DNA of 64,000 bases from Pseudomonas sp. NBRC 111124 (GTDB taxonomy: Bacteria; Pseudomonadota; Gammaproteobacteria; Pseudomonadales; Pseudomonadaceae), in contig NZ_BCBA01000033.1 of NCBI RefSeq assembly GCF_001320245.1, positions 81,476-145,475 of the forward strand. The letters are read 5' to 3'. Positions within the stretch are counted from its first letter, which is position 1; each line of letters opens with the position of its first letter. The position numbers were made by a program, and so were the translations under genes. The notes under the pieces were generated by a model that was not told the origin of the DNA, made no database searches, and worked only from the letters and a program-made list of their open reading frames with translations. Shown in pieces: positions 37,335 through 45,837 of this stretch.

Positions 37335-38204
37335 ATGGACATCAAGGTGCTTAAAAACATCGTGAATGTGGCCCGAACAGGGTCGATCACCGATGCGGCC
37401 GAACAGGTTCACGTTACGGTCCAGGCCTTGGCCGCTCAGCTGAAAAAGCTTGAAGATCATTGCGGCTTCAAGTTGTTCGACCGGACCAACAAAGGGGTAT
37501 CGCTGACCCAGGAAGGCGTGGGCATCCTGCCGCATGTGCTGGAAATCGTGCGTTGCTCCGAGCGCATGCAGCTGAAGATCAATCAGTTGCGCCAGAGCCG
37601 CAACGAGCGGCTGCCGTTGCGCGTGGCCCTGAACAGTACGCTGTCGATGGAAATCAACCAGCAGATCATGGGCGGGGTGGTCAGCAAGTTGTCTGGCTAC
37701 AGCCCGATCTTCAGTTGCTCGGAATCACCCGACAACCTGACCAAGCTGGCCAAGGACGAGGCGGACATGGTGGTAATACTGGGTGACAGCGTCCCGGAGA
37801 ACTACCATTCGGTGCCGCTCAAAGGGTTGCGCATCGAGGTCGTCGCCTCGTCAACGAGCAATGACCGTACCCCGCCCTGCGCGGTGATCAAACCATTGCC
37901 CGAGTGCCCCTATTCCTCGATCTTTTCCCGCTTCGCCGAACGCCGGCCCGGCATGCTGGAAGCCGCTACCGTGTTCCACTCCGGCAGCGAGATCGTCAGT
38001 GTTTCGATGATCAAGAGCTTTGGCGGTGTGGGCGTGCTGTCGCGTGCGGTTGCCGAGGCCAATGACCTGTTCATCTGGCCTGGTTTCTCTGATTTTCTCG
38101 ATGTGTACCTGGTCATGAAAGAGCCGTGGATCATCGAAGAGGAGTTTCCGCTGTTTTGCGCGGTTCCCACACCCATTCGCAGCTTTGACGCCATTAGCGC
38201 CTGA
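37335..38204 (+). CDS. LysR-family regulator divergent from the dioxygenase operon
   Basis: 289 residues from ATG 37335, preceded by GGGAGAGGGA. The N-terminal winged helix spans about 1-60 (NVARTGSITDAAEQVHVTVQ and LKKLEDHCGFKLFDRTNKG); the rest is a substrate-binding effector domain. Its position 204 bases from the divergent hydroxylase start suggests it controls that operon, perhaps in response to the amino acid. Confidence 0.92.
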   Translation: MDIKVLKNIVNVARTGSITDAAEQVHVTVQALAAQLKKLEDHCGFKLFDRTNKGVSLTQEGVGILPHVLEIVRCSERMQLKINQLRQSRNERLPLRVALNSTLSMEINQQIMGGVVSKLSGYSPIFSCSESPDNLTKLAKDEADMVVILGDSVPENYHSVPLKGLRIEVVASSTSNDRTPPCAVIKPLPECPYSSIFSRFAERRPGMLEAATVFHSGSEIVSVSMIKSFGGVGVLSRAVAEANDLFIWPGFSDFLDVYLVMKEPWIIEEEFPLFCAVPTPIRSFDAISA

Positions 38205-38268
38205 CCTCGCGAGCTGGGTCTGGCCTTGATGCTTGTTTTACCCGCGAAGAGGCCCGTGAAGGCATGAA

Positions 38269-38604
38269 TCACTTCTGCTCGAGGATGCAATCCAGCAACC
38301 CGGGAAACCGCTCGCCCAGCATTTCGCTGCGTAGCGAATTCATGTGAGTAGTCCCGACATTGCGGGTATGCACCAACCCCGCGTCACGCAGCACGCGAAA
38401 ATGGTGCGACATGCTCGACTTCGGCCGCCCGCCATCAAGCTCGCCGCAGCTGGCTTCGGCCACGCCGGCCAGGTGGCGGACGATGCCCAGGCGCACCGGG
38501 TCGCTCAGTGCATAGAGCACACGCTCGAGAATCAGGTCTTCAGGGTTGGGATGTTGGTAGGCTCGCATGGCCGACATGATAGCGGGGGTTTCATTAATTG
38601 CCAT
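38269..38604 (-). CDS. ArsR-family winged-helix repressor, likely regulator of xenA
   Basis: 111 residues from ATG 38604. An in-frame TTG at 38625 is rejected because it lies inside a palindrome. No strong ribosome site is visible, so an ATG at 38577 or 38568 is also possible. The helix-turn-helix is seen in LSDPVRLGIVRHLAG, KSSMSHHFRVLRDAGLV and TRNVGTTHMNSLR. It is divergent from xenA, with 50 bases between starts, so it probably represses xenA and itself. I see no metal-binding CxC motif. Confidence 0.85.
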   Translation of the reverse strand: MAINETPAIMSAMRAYQHPNPEDLILERVLYALSDPVRLGIVRHLAGVAEASCGELDGGRPKSSMSHHFRVLRDAGLVHTRNVGTTHMNSLRSEMLGERFPGLLDCILEQK

Positions 38605-38605
38605 A

Positions 38606-38623
38606 GTTCGATTATGATCGAAC
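38606..38623. promoter_or_regulatory. Probable operator between arsR-type gene and xenA
   Basis: Two 9-base half sites read GTTCGATTA and TGATCGAAC, an inverted repeat with a single mismatch. It lies immediately upstream of the regulator ATG and 32 bases before the xenA ATG, a typical place for an ArsR/SmtB dimer. Confidence 0.6.
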
Positions 38624-38654
38624 AATCGTATCCAGCTGAAACCGGAGCTCGCCC

Positions 38655-39746
38655 ATGTCTGCCCTGTTCCAACCTTACACCCTCAAAGATGTCACGTTGC
38701 GCAACCGCATCGCCATTCCGCCGATGTGCCAGTACATGGCCGAGGATGGCATGATCAACGACTGGCACCACGTGCACCTGGCCGGCCTGGCCCGTGGCGG
38801 TGCCGGCTTGCTGGTGGTCGAGGCCACTGCCGTGGCGCCGGAAGGGCGCATCACCCCCGGTTGCGCCGGGATCTGGAGCGACGCCCATGCCCAGGCCTTC
38901 GTGCCGGTGGTGCAGGCGATCAAGGCGGCAGGCTCGGTGCCGGGCATCCAGATTGCCCACGCCGGGCGCAAGGCCAGCGCCAACCGCCCGTGGGAAGGCG
39001 ATGACCACATCGCTACCGACGATGCCAATGGTTGGGACACGATCGCCCCGTCGGCCATCGCCTTTGGCGCGCATTTGCCGAAAGTGCCACGCGAAATGAC
39101 GCTGGATGACATCGCCCGGGTCAAGCAGGATTTCGTCGACGCCGCCCGCCGTGCACGCGATGCCGGTTTCGAGTGGATCGAGCTGCACTTCGCCCACGGC
39201 TACCTGGGGCAGAGCTTCTTCTCCGAACACTCCAACCAGCGCACCGATGCCTACGGTGGCAGCTTTGACAACCGCAGCCGCTTCCTCCTGGAAACCCTGG
39301 CCGCCGTGCGTGAGGTATGGCCGGAGAACCTGCCGCTGACCGCGCGCTTTGGTGTGCTGGAGTATGACGGCCGCGATGAGCAGACCCTGGAAGAATCGAT
39401 CGAACTGGCGCGCCGCTTCAAGGCGGGCGGGCTGGACCTGCTGAGCGTCAGCGTGGGGTTCACCATCCCAGACACCAACATTCCGTGGGGCCCTGCATTC
39501 ATGGGGCCGATTGCCGAGCGTGTGCGTCGTGAAGCCGACCTGCCGGTGACCTCGGCGTGGGGCTTTGGTACGCCGCAGCTGGCCGAGCAGGCGCTACAGG
39601 CCAACCAGTTGGACTTGGTGTCGGTGGGGCGTGCGCACCTGGCTGATCCGCACTGGGCTTACTTCGCGGCCAAGGAGTTGGGCGTGGACAAGGCCTCCTG
39701 GACCTTGCCGGCACCCTATGCACATTGGCTCGAGCGTTATCGCTGA
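38655..39746 (+). CDS. xenA: Xenobiotic reductase A (Old Yellow Enzyme family)
   Basis: 363 residues from ATG 38655, with GGAG at correct spacing. The sequence is close to P. putida XenA as I recall it. FMN and substrate residues lie in IAIPPMCQYMAEDG, GIQIAHAGRKAS, FEWIELHFAHGYLGQSF and TSAWGFGTPQLAE. It reduces activated C=C bonds and nitrate esters with NAD(P)H. It is cytoplasmic and likely induced by electrophiles through the neighbouring ArsR-type regulator. Confidence 0.96.
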   Translation: MSALFQPYTLKDVTLRNRIAIPPMCQYMAEDGMINDWHHVHLAGLARGGAGLLVVEATAVAPEGRITPGCAGIWSDAHAQAFVPVVQAIKAAGSVPGIQIAHAGRKASANRPWEGDDHIATDDANGWDTIAPSAIAFGAHLPKVPREMTLDDIARVKQDFVDAARRARDAGFEWIELHFAHGYLGQSFFSEHSNQRTDAYGGSFDNRSRFLLETLAAVREVWPENLPLTARFGVLEYDGRDEQTLEESIELARRFKAGGLDLLSVSVGFTIPDTNIPWGPAFMGPIAERVRREADLPVTSAWGFGTPQLAEQALQANQLDLVSVGRAHLADPHWAYFAAKELGVDKASWTLPAPYAHWLERYR

Positions 39747-39801
39747 AAGCCGGGCAGTAACGGCGTGCAGCCCATTTCCAAAAAGGCTGCACGCGGGCCC
39801 T

Positions 39802-41166
39802 TCATTTCGTAAACGACAGGCTGGCAAATTTTTTTCTCAGGCCTGTAGGTTGTTTAGTGCGATTACGCTGGTTGTGGTAGTCGACATCCCGCTCACTGGA
39901 AATGTTGGCGCCAATGACAGATTGAGCATTTGAATTGCCTGCTTCATAGCCAAGCGATATGGCGATGAACTGGGTGTTCCCTTGGAATTCAAATTTGTAA
40001 ATGGGGCGGCCTTGTCGTTCATGTTGAGCATTTTGTATGGCGACCTCTTCTCCGGTAATCAGGGCCATCATGATTGCCGGGATTATGTCTTTTTCGCTGA
40101 TCCCGGCTTTTTGATATTCAGCTATTTTTTGGGGCTGCAGGATATGTGAGTAACCGGAGTTGTCCGGGCGTGTCCTTAGATAAAAGTAGTTGCGTGTATT
40201 GTCTATTTTTCGACGCCTGCCGATAGCATGAATGTCGTCGGTTTTGCTTACCCTCTGCTTGAGTTGACTCATGAGCTCGGCGAATGCTTTCTCCCCCGAG
40301 ATAGCGTATAGCGGGGATCCTCCAGTACTTCTGGCAGAGCGAACTGAGCCCGTGCTGCTGGCTATTGAATGGCTGGAGCCCCTGCGCGGGGACCTGACAG
40401 TAGTAAAACCATCATCCTCGTTGATGGGCGGCGATTGTGAAACCATGGCCCTCGATGGCCCTGGCAGTTGTACTGTACTAAGCGGGGTCAGCGTTGATGA
40501 AAGGAGCGGGGATGTATTAATGTTCGGTACAGCGTTTGACGAGGCTTCCCCGGGCGCACGTTGCATACGTTCCCCTAGCTGCCAAGGGTTTACTCCCGAG
40601 CTCCTTTGGGTAGCTGAAGTCGAAGTCGGTGGAACGGTGGAAGATAGGTTCAGTGGCTCTGAATGTTTCTTTTTTTTCTTTCCCATCAGACCCTGATCAT
40701 CGACCAGCGTTGCTGGGTTGTTTGACACCATGCGATACAGGTTCATGCCATCCGCATCGCCAGCGGGGTCAGCACTCAGCCAGCGGCCTACCCAGGGTTG
40801 GTAATAGCGAAAGCCATAATAATAAAGGCCTGACGCATCGCATTCCTTGCCTGAATACCGAATGACTTTGTAACTGGCCTCTACCTGGTTACGCCCGGTC
40901 AGGACTGCCGTGCCGCCGAAAGGGTAATATTCCTCCAGGCTTATGATCTGGCCCTGGTTATCCACTTCAAGGTTGCAGCTTTGCGACAGGTCATCGTAGC
41001 TATAGCGCATTTGATCATTGGCAGCCTCCGCAGGCCGCCCTTGCATCCAGTGCAACACACGCACTTGCGACCGTCCGGTCTCACCCACCAGGATCATCTG
41101 CAGATCCTCTGTCACGGTGTCGCCTGCTACCGTGCTGCGCAATTCCAGGCCTGGCAGATAATGCAC
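39802..41166 (-). CDS. Rhs/TccC-like toxin, C-terminal part (frameshifted from the upstream part)
   Basis: 454 codons; the open frame begins just after a TGA near 41193 and is the downstream half of one gene. It holds the end of the YD-repeat shell and the Rhs core (YYYGFRYYQPWVGRWLSADP and NLYRMVSNNPATLVDDQGL), ending near residue 160. Beyond this is a lysine cluster, a Ser/Thr/Pro-rich linker (about 165-290) and a 150-residue end domain of unknown fold. In Tc toxin C subunits this C-terminal part is the released cytotoxic enzyme. The end domain is more AT-rich than its neighbours. Confidence 0.8.
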   Translation of the reverse strand: MHYLPGLELRSTVAGDTVTEDLQMILVGETGRSQVRVLHWMQGRPAEAANDQMRYSYDDLSQSCNLEVDNQGQIISLEEYYPFGGTAVLTGRNQVEASYKVIRYSGKECDASGLYYYGFRYYQPWVGRWLSADPAGDADGMNLYRMVSNNPATLVDDQGLMGKKKKKHSEPLNLSSTVPPTSTSATQRSSGVNPWQLGERMQRAPGEASSNAVPNINTSPLLSSTLTPLSTVQLPGPSRAMVSQSPPINEDDGFTTVRSPRRGSSHSIASSTGSVRSARSTGGSPLYAISGEKAFAELMSQLKQRVSKTDDIHAIGRRRKIDNTRNYFYLRTRPDNSGYSHILQPQKIAEYQKAGISEKDIIPAIMMALITGEEVAIQNAQHERQGRPIYKFEFQGNTQFIAISLGYEAGNSNAQSVIGANISSERDVDYHNQRNRTKQPTGLRKKFASLSFTK

Positions 41167-42769
41167 AGATCGTGATCTGTAGCCCGCTGGACGTCAGTTG
41201 TGTGGTGATTTTGAGCAGCCGCTGTCGATAGCCGTCGTACCGGTAATGTTCGAAGTCATCCTCGTCGCCCTCGCGATTGATGGGGGTGACGCTGCGCAGT
41301 TCTGCACGATGTGTCCAGGCCAGCGTTTGGCCAGGCTGGAGCCGGTGCTGCTGGCCGCCCACGGTGAATTGCGCCTCGACCTGTTCCGGTTGACTGGCCA
41401 ATGTGCCGAGCACTGCCCGATTACTGCGATCACTGACGGTGATATCGATGGAGTAGCAGTTGTTGCTGGCGGGCGCGCTATGACGGATCCGCAGAAGGTT
41501 GCCGGCTGTGTCGTACGCGTAGCTGCGGGTGTAGTTGCTGTAAGCGGTCTGATCGTCGCCTCCGACCGGCGGAAGCTCAACCCCTTGTTGGCCTCTATTG
41601 GCCATTTCTCGGCCTTTTACCTGCACCAGTTGGTACAGGCTGTCATAGCGGAAGGTGTTGCGTGGCTCTACTTGCTGGTTGCGCCAGTAGCGAGTGGCTT
41701 GAGCATCATTCACCACACTGGCAACGTTACCGACGGGGTCGTATGTGTAGCGAAGGTACTGGATCAGGCTGGCCCTGTCATGACCTGCGGCAGCGCGCTC
41801 CGTACGAACACTGGCCATGCGTTGTGTTCTTGGCTCGTAGGTGTACCGTGATGACACGCCATTGCCCTGTTCTTCGAACAGCGTCTCGCCAGTGGCGGCG
41901 TAGGCCAGCGCTTTGACGATCACTTGCTGGGCCTGCCCATGGAGAGTGAGCGTTTTGCCCGACAATTGCCCTGCAATGTCGTATGTCTGCGCCTGCAAAT
42001 GGCCGCAGGCATCAATGAACGTCACGTGTGTGCCCGTGGCATCACCCGTGGCCAGCGAGGCATGGGCCCGGTCTGGTGTAACCAGCTGCTTGTTCCAGGA
42101 ATCTTCGTCCTCGCCCTGCCAGTCGGTGAATGCAGCAGGGTCGTCGGCGCCCACGAGTAAACGCTGGACGGCAGACTGGTTCATACCCGTGAGGGCGACA
42201 CGCTCCATCTGCAGCAGGCCTGCAGTGTGGTAATGATGGGTGCACAGACCTGCCAGGTTCCTGCCTGTTGCCTTTGCATTGGGTGCGGCATAAAGGTAGC
42301 GTTCACTCAGACGGGGAGCGTCCCCCGCCGCTTGCTCAGACGCTGCAATCAGGCGACCTGGCAGTTTGGCGGGCTCGTACCAGTAGCTCAATGTGACGGC
42401 CTGGCTGGTGCTTTGGTCGCCCGTCGGATCCGTTGACAGCTGACTCACTGTTACCAGTGGACGGTCAGCAATATCGCTCAGGGCGATGGCATCGCCGCTG
42501 TCGACACTGCGGGTATAGAGCCTGTTGGCCGTTAAACCGCCTAGCCAGGTAAAGTTGGCCTCTTTGCTTGCATCCAGCCGCGGATCCCTGCTTTTGTGCA
42601 GGAAACCGCGAGCGTCGTATTGGTGCCGCGAGATTTGCATATCCGTCAGATGCGAGGTGTCCGGATGGCGTTGATAGTGAATTACCGCTATGCCCAAGTT
42701 GCGGTTATCAACCACGCGGGTGACAGGTGTGCCGTGGCAGCAGTTTTTCGCAGTTATACATTGCTCCAT
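41081..42769 (-). CDS. Rhs/YD-repeat TccC-like protein, N-terminal part (ends at a frameshift)
   Basis: 562 codons from ATG 42769, with GGAGG 8 bases upstream. The beginning (TRVVDNRNLGIAVIHYQRHP, HQYDARGFLHKSRDPRLD) is the typical start of TccC-type C subunits of Tc insecticidal toxins. YD repeats follow (YTYDPVGNVASV, YAYDTAGNLLRI, FRYDSLYQLVQV). The true protein should continue into the next frame. This frame instead runs about 30 extra non-homologous codons past a palindrome at 41165-41180 before stopping. Joined, the two parts would make roughly 1000 residues, normal for TccC. Confidence 0.82.
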   Translation of the reverse strand: MEQCITAKNCCHGTPVTRVVDNRNLGIAVIHYQRHPDTSHLTDMQISRHQYDARGFLHKSRDPRLDASKEANFTWLGGLTANRLYTRSVDSGDAIALSDIADRPLVTVSQLSTDPTGDQSTSQAVTLSYWYEPAKLPGRLIAASEQAAGDAPRLSERYLYAAPNAKATGRNLAGLCTHHYHTAGLLQMERVALTGMNQSAVQRLLVGADDPAAFTDWQGEDEDSWNKQLVTPDRAHASLATGDATGTHVTFIDACGHLQAQTYDIAGQLSGKTLTLHGQAQQVIVKALAYAATGETLFEEQGNGVSSRYTYEPRTQRMASVRTERAAAGHDRASLIQYLRYTYDPVGNVASVVNDAQATRYWRNQQVEPRNTFRYDSLYQLVQVKGREMANRGQQGVELPPVGGDDQTAYSNYTRSYAYDTAGNLLRIRHSAPASNNCYSIDITVSDRSNRAVLGTLASQPEQVEAQFTVGGQQHRLQPGQTLAWTHRAELRSVTPINREGDEDDFEHYRYDGYRQRLLKITTQLTSSGLQITICALSARPGIAQHGSRRHRDRGSADDPGG

Positions 42770-42867
42770 TGGAGTGCCCTCCGAAAAGAGTCACTGCAAT
42801 TTAAAGTAATGCGCGCTCGTGCATAACTGATAAAAGTGTCAGTTGACTGCTCGTGAAGTTCGAAAAG

Positions 42868-44115
42868 TCAGAACCGAGACAGCCGGTAAGCCTCCGGAGC
42901 TGGTGCGTGTGCAGCTGCCACCAAACGCCCCACCCATTCCGCCGTTACCGCTGCCTGGGTCAAGCCCAGGTGCTGATGCCCGAACGCCAACAGCACCCGC
43001 CCATCACACACCCGGTCGATCACTGGCAACGAGTCCGGCAGCGACGGCCTGAAGCCCATCCATGGCGTTGCGCCTTCAGTACTCAGGTCCTGCTGGAACA
43101 AGCCCTTGCTCAACCGGTGTAACTGCCACGCCCGCTGCATGCTCGGCGGTGCGTCGAGCCCGGCGAATTCCACCGTGCCGGCCAGGCGCAGTCCATCTGC
43201 CATGGGCGTCATGATGAACTTGCGCTCCAGCGAGGTGACCGCGAACGGCAGACGTTGCTGCTCCTGGGGCAGCATCAGGTGATAACCGCGCTCGGTGTCC
43301 AGCGGCACGCGCTTGCCGGTCAGCGCCGCCGTCAACGGCGCAGAATGTGCGCCGCAGCTGAGCAACACCTGGCGCGCCTTGAACGTGCCCTGATCACTGG
43401 CCAGACTGACCCCGTCGCCGTGCAACTGCCCACCCGCAACCCGCGCCTGGACGAAACGCACACCGCTGGCCTTGGCCGCCTCGAACAATGCACAAACCAC
43501 CCGGTACGGGTCGATGAAGTGCCCGGTACGCGGGAAGAACAAGCCACCCAGCAGCGCAGGGTTCAACTGTGGCGCTGCTTCGCGAACGGCCTCGCCCGAC
43601 CACAAGTCCACCGCCACGTTCTGCTGTTGCATGCGTGCCTGCAAGGCTTGCAGCGCCTGGCGTGACTCGGGCCGTTCGAACACCAGCAACGAGCCGTCTT
43701 CCTTGAACAGCTCGCTGCGCCCGATCGAGCCCAGCAAGCGCTGCCAGGCCCCCAGGCTGCCTTCGTTCAGCGCGCGGATACCGGCGACGCTGCGCTGGAA
43801 CGGCGCCGGGCGCAGGTTGAGCAGCAGCCGGGTGAACCACGGCATGGCCTTGGGCAGGTACTTCCAGTCCAGGCGCAACGGGCCCATCGGGTCGAGCAGC
43901 ATGCGCGGCAGGCGCTTGAGGATCGACAGGTCGGCGATCGGGAACACCTGCTCGGTTGCCAGGTGCCCGGCGTTGCCGTAGGAGGCACCGTGGCCGGGTG
44001 CCTGGTGATCGATCAGCAGCACTCGACGGCCCTGGCGGGCCAGCTGCAGGGCGCAGGCCACACCGACGATGCCGGCGCCGACCACGGCGATATCGGTTTC
44101 AGGGGAGTCGACCAT
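42868..44115 (-). CDS. FAD-dependent D-hydroxyproline dehydrogenase (DadA-like)
   Basis: 415 residues from ATG 44115, with GAAGG upstream; a TTG 6 bases earlier is less likely. The FAD-binding start is TDIAVVGAGIVGVACALQLA, and GHQHLGLTQAAVTAE is near the end. In this cluster it should oxidise cis-4-hydroxy-D-proline to pyrroline-4-hydroxy-2-carboxylate. Assignment rests on the complete set of pathway neighbours and on memory of the matching KT2440 cluster. It begins 2 bases after the dehydrogenase stop. Confidence 0.9.
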   Translation of the reverse strand: MVDSPETDIAVVGAGIVGVACALQLARQGRRVLLIDHQAPGHGASYGNAGHLATEQVFPIADLSILKRLPRMLLDPMGPLRLDWKYLPKAMPWFTRLLLNLRPAPFQRSVAGIRALNEGSLGAWQRLLGSIGRSELFKEDGSLLVFERPESRQALQALQARMQQQNVAVDLWSGEAVREAAPQLNPALLGGLFFPRTGHFIDPYRVVCALFEAAKASGVRFVQARVAGGQLHGDGVSLASDQGTFKARQVLLSCGAHSAPLTAALTGKRVPLDTERGYHLMLPQEQQRLPFAVTSLERKFIMTPMADGLRLAGTVEFAGLDAPPSMQRAWQLHRLSKGLFQQDLSTEGATPWMGFRPSLPDSLPVIDRVCDGRVLLAFGHQHLGLTQAAVTAEWVGRLVAAAHAPAPEAYRLSRF

Positions 44116-44117
44116 GC

Positions 44118-45695
44118 TCAACCTTCCCGTTTACCGTCGAGCAGGCGCCGCAGCTGCAGCGGGTTGCCGTGCTGGAGCGCTTGCGGCAGCAGCGCGTCGG
44201 GGAAGTCCTGGTAGCACACCGGGCGCAAGAAACGCAGGATTGCCGCAGTACCCACCGAGGTGGTGCGGGCATCGGAGGTGGCGGGGAACGGCCCGCCATG
44301 GACCATGGCGTCGCACACCTCGACACCGGTTGGCCAGCCGTTGACCAGAATGCGCCCGGCCTTACGCTCGAGGGTCGGCAGCAGGGCGCGGGCGCTGTCG
44401 AGGTCGGCATCGTCCAGCTGCAGCGTGGCGGTCAGCTGGCCTTCAAGGTGCTCGGCCACCTGGCGGACCTGCTCGTCGCTGGCGCAGGCCACTACCAGCG
44501 AAGCGGCGCCGAACACCTCGGCCTGCAGCGCCGGGTCGCTGAGAAACGCTTCGGCCTGGGTCACGAACAACTGCGCCTGGCACTGGTTTGGCCCGTGTTG
44601 CGCCAGGCCGCTGGCGGCAACCGTCGCGTTGGCGTTGTTGGCCAGGGCGCCGACACCAGCGGCATAGGCGCTGGCGATGCCCGGGGTGAGCATGGTCTGC
44701 GCCGCAGCCTGGCGAACATGTTCGCTGGCGGCCTCGATAAAGCGTTGCAGCGCCGGCCCCTGGCGGGCAATCACCAGCCCAGGGTTGGTGCAGAACTGCC
44801 CGGCACCCTGGGTCAGCGAGGCGACGAAGCCTTGCGCCAATGCTTCGCCTCGGGTTTGCAGTGCGGCGTCGAAGAGGAACACCGGGTTGATCGAGCTCAT
44901 CTCGGCGTAGACCGGAATCGGCTCTGGGCGTGCCTGGGCCGCCTGGCACAGGGCGATGCCACCACTGCGCGAGCCGGTGAAGCCGACCGCCTTGATGCGC
45001 GGGTCGCTGATCAGGGCAATGCCGACTTCACGGCCGGTACCGTACAGCAGTGAGAACACGCCTTCCGGCAGGCCACAGAGTTTGACGGCGCGGGCCACGG
45101 CCTGGCCGACCAGTTCGCTGGTGCCGGGGTGCGCGGCGTGGGCCTTGACCACCACCGGGCAACCGGCGGCCAGCGCCGAGGCGGTGTCGCCGCCGGCGAC
45201 CGAGAAGGCCAGGGGGAAGTTGCTGGCGCCGAACACCGCCACCGGGCCCAGGGCCACCTGGCGTTGGCGCAGGTCGGCGCGCGGCAGTGGCTGGCGCTCG
45301 GGCAGGGCGTTGTCGACCCGTACGTCCAGCCATTCGCCGTTACGCACCACCCGGGCGAAGGTGCGCAGTTGCGTGCAGGTGCGGCCACGCTCGCCCTGGA
45401 TGCGCGCTTTGGGCAGGCCGCTTTCGGCCACGGCGCGGTCGATCAGCGCATCGCCAATGGCTTCGATTTCGTCGGCGATGGTTTCGAGGAAACCGGCGCG
45501 CTGTTCCAGCGAGGTTTCGCGGAAAGGGTCGAATGCCGCCCAGGCCAGTGCACAGGCCTGAGCCACATGTTCGCCGGTGCCGCCGGCATAGGCAGGTTCG
45601 AGGGCCTGGTGGGTGGCAGGGTCGATGGCGCGGATCGCGTCGCGGCTGCCGGGTACGGCGCGCTGGCCGATCAGCAGGTTGCCTGTCAGGGTCAT
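44118..45695 (-). CDS. 2-oxoglutarate semialdehyde dehydrogenase (aldehyde dehydrogenase family)
   Basis: 525 residues. The catalytic cysteine lies in [11 protein letters not shown], the general-base glutamate in [11 protein letters not shown] and the NAD(P) region in [21 protein letters not shown]. In the hydroxyproline pathway it converts 2-oxoglutarate semialdehyde to 2-oxoglutarate. It is followed at once by the FAD dehydrogenase gene, so they are cotranscribed. Confidence 0.93.
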   Translation of the reverse strand: MTLTGNLLIGQRAVPGSRDAIRAIDPATHQALEPAYAGGTGEHVAQACALAWAAFDPFRETSLEQRAGFLETIADEIEAIGDALIDRAVAESGLPKARIQGERGRTCTQLRTFARVVRNGEWLDVRVDNALPERQPLPRADLRQRQVALGPVAVFGASNFPLAFSVAGGDTASALAAGCPVVVKAHAAHPGTSELVGQAVARAVKLCGLPEGVFSLLYGTGREVGIALISDPRIKAVGFTGSRSGGIALCQAAQARPEPIPVYAEMSSINPVFLFDAALQTRGEALAQGFVASLTQGAGQFCTNPGLVIARQGPALQRFIEAASEHVRQAAAQTMLTPGIASAYAAGVGALANNANATVAASGLAQHGPNQCQAQLFVTQAEAFLSDPALQAEVFGAASLVVACASDEQVRQVAEHLEGQLTATLQLDDADLDSARALLPTLERKAGRILVNGWPTGVEVCDAMVHGGPFPATSDARTTSVGTAAILRFLRPVCYQDFPDALLPQALQHGNPLQLRRLLDGKREG

Positions 45696-45732
45696 GGGGC
45701 GTCCTTTGAATTGAATGTAAGGCTAAGCCAGT

Positions 45733-45821
45733 CCCTGTGGGAGCGGGCGAGCCCGCGAACACCGGCAGAGCCGGTGCCAGGCACCGAGTCGCTTGTTTCG
45801 CGGGCACGCCCGCTCCTACAG
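45733..45821. repeat. REP pair between the two hydroxyproline gene blocks
   Basis: Inverted REP arms (about 45733-45759 and 45797-45821) flank an inner hairpin ACCGGCAGAGCCGGT. It separates the deaminase from the dehydrogenase genes. Confidence 0.75.
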
Positions 45822-45837
45822 AGAAAGCAGGGGTTGC

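Noticed and set aside
39802..42769. Programmed ribosomal frameshifting in the toxin gene
   Set aside because: No slippery heptamer or downstream pseudoknot is evident at the junction; a mutation or sequencing error is simpler.
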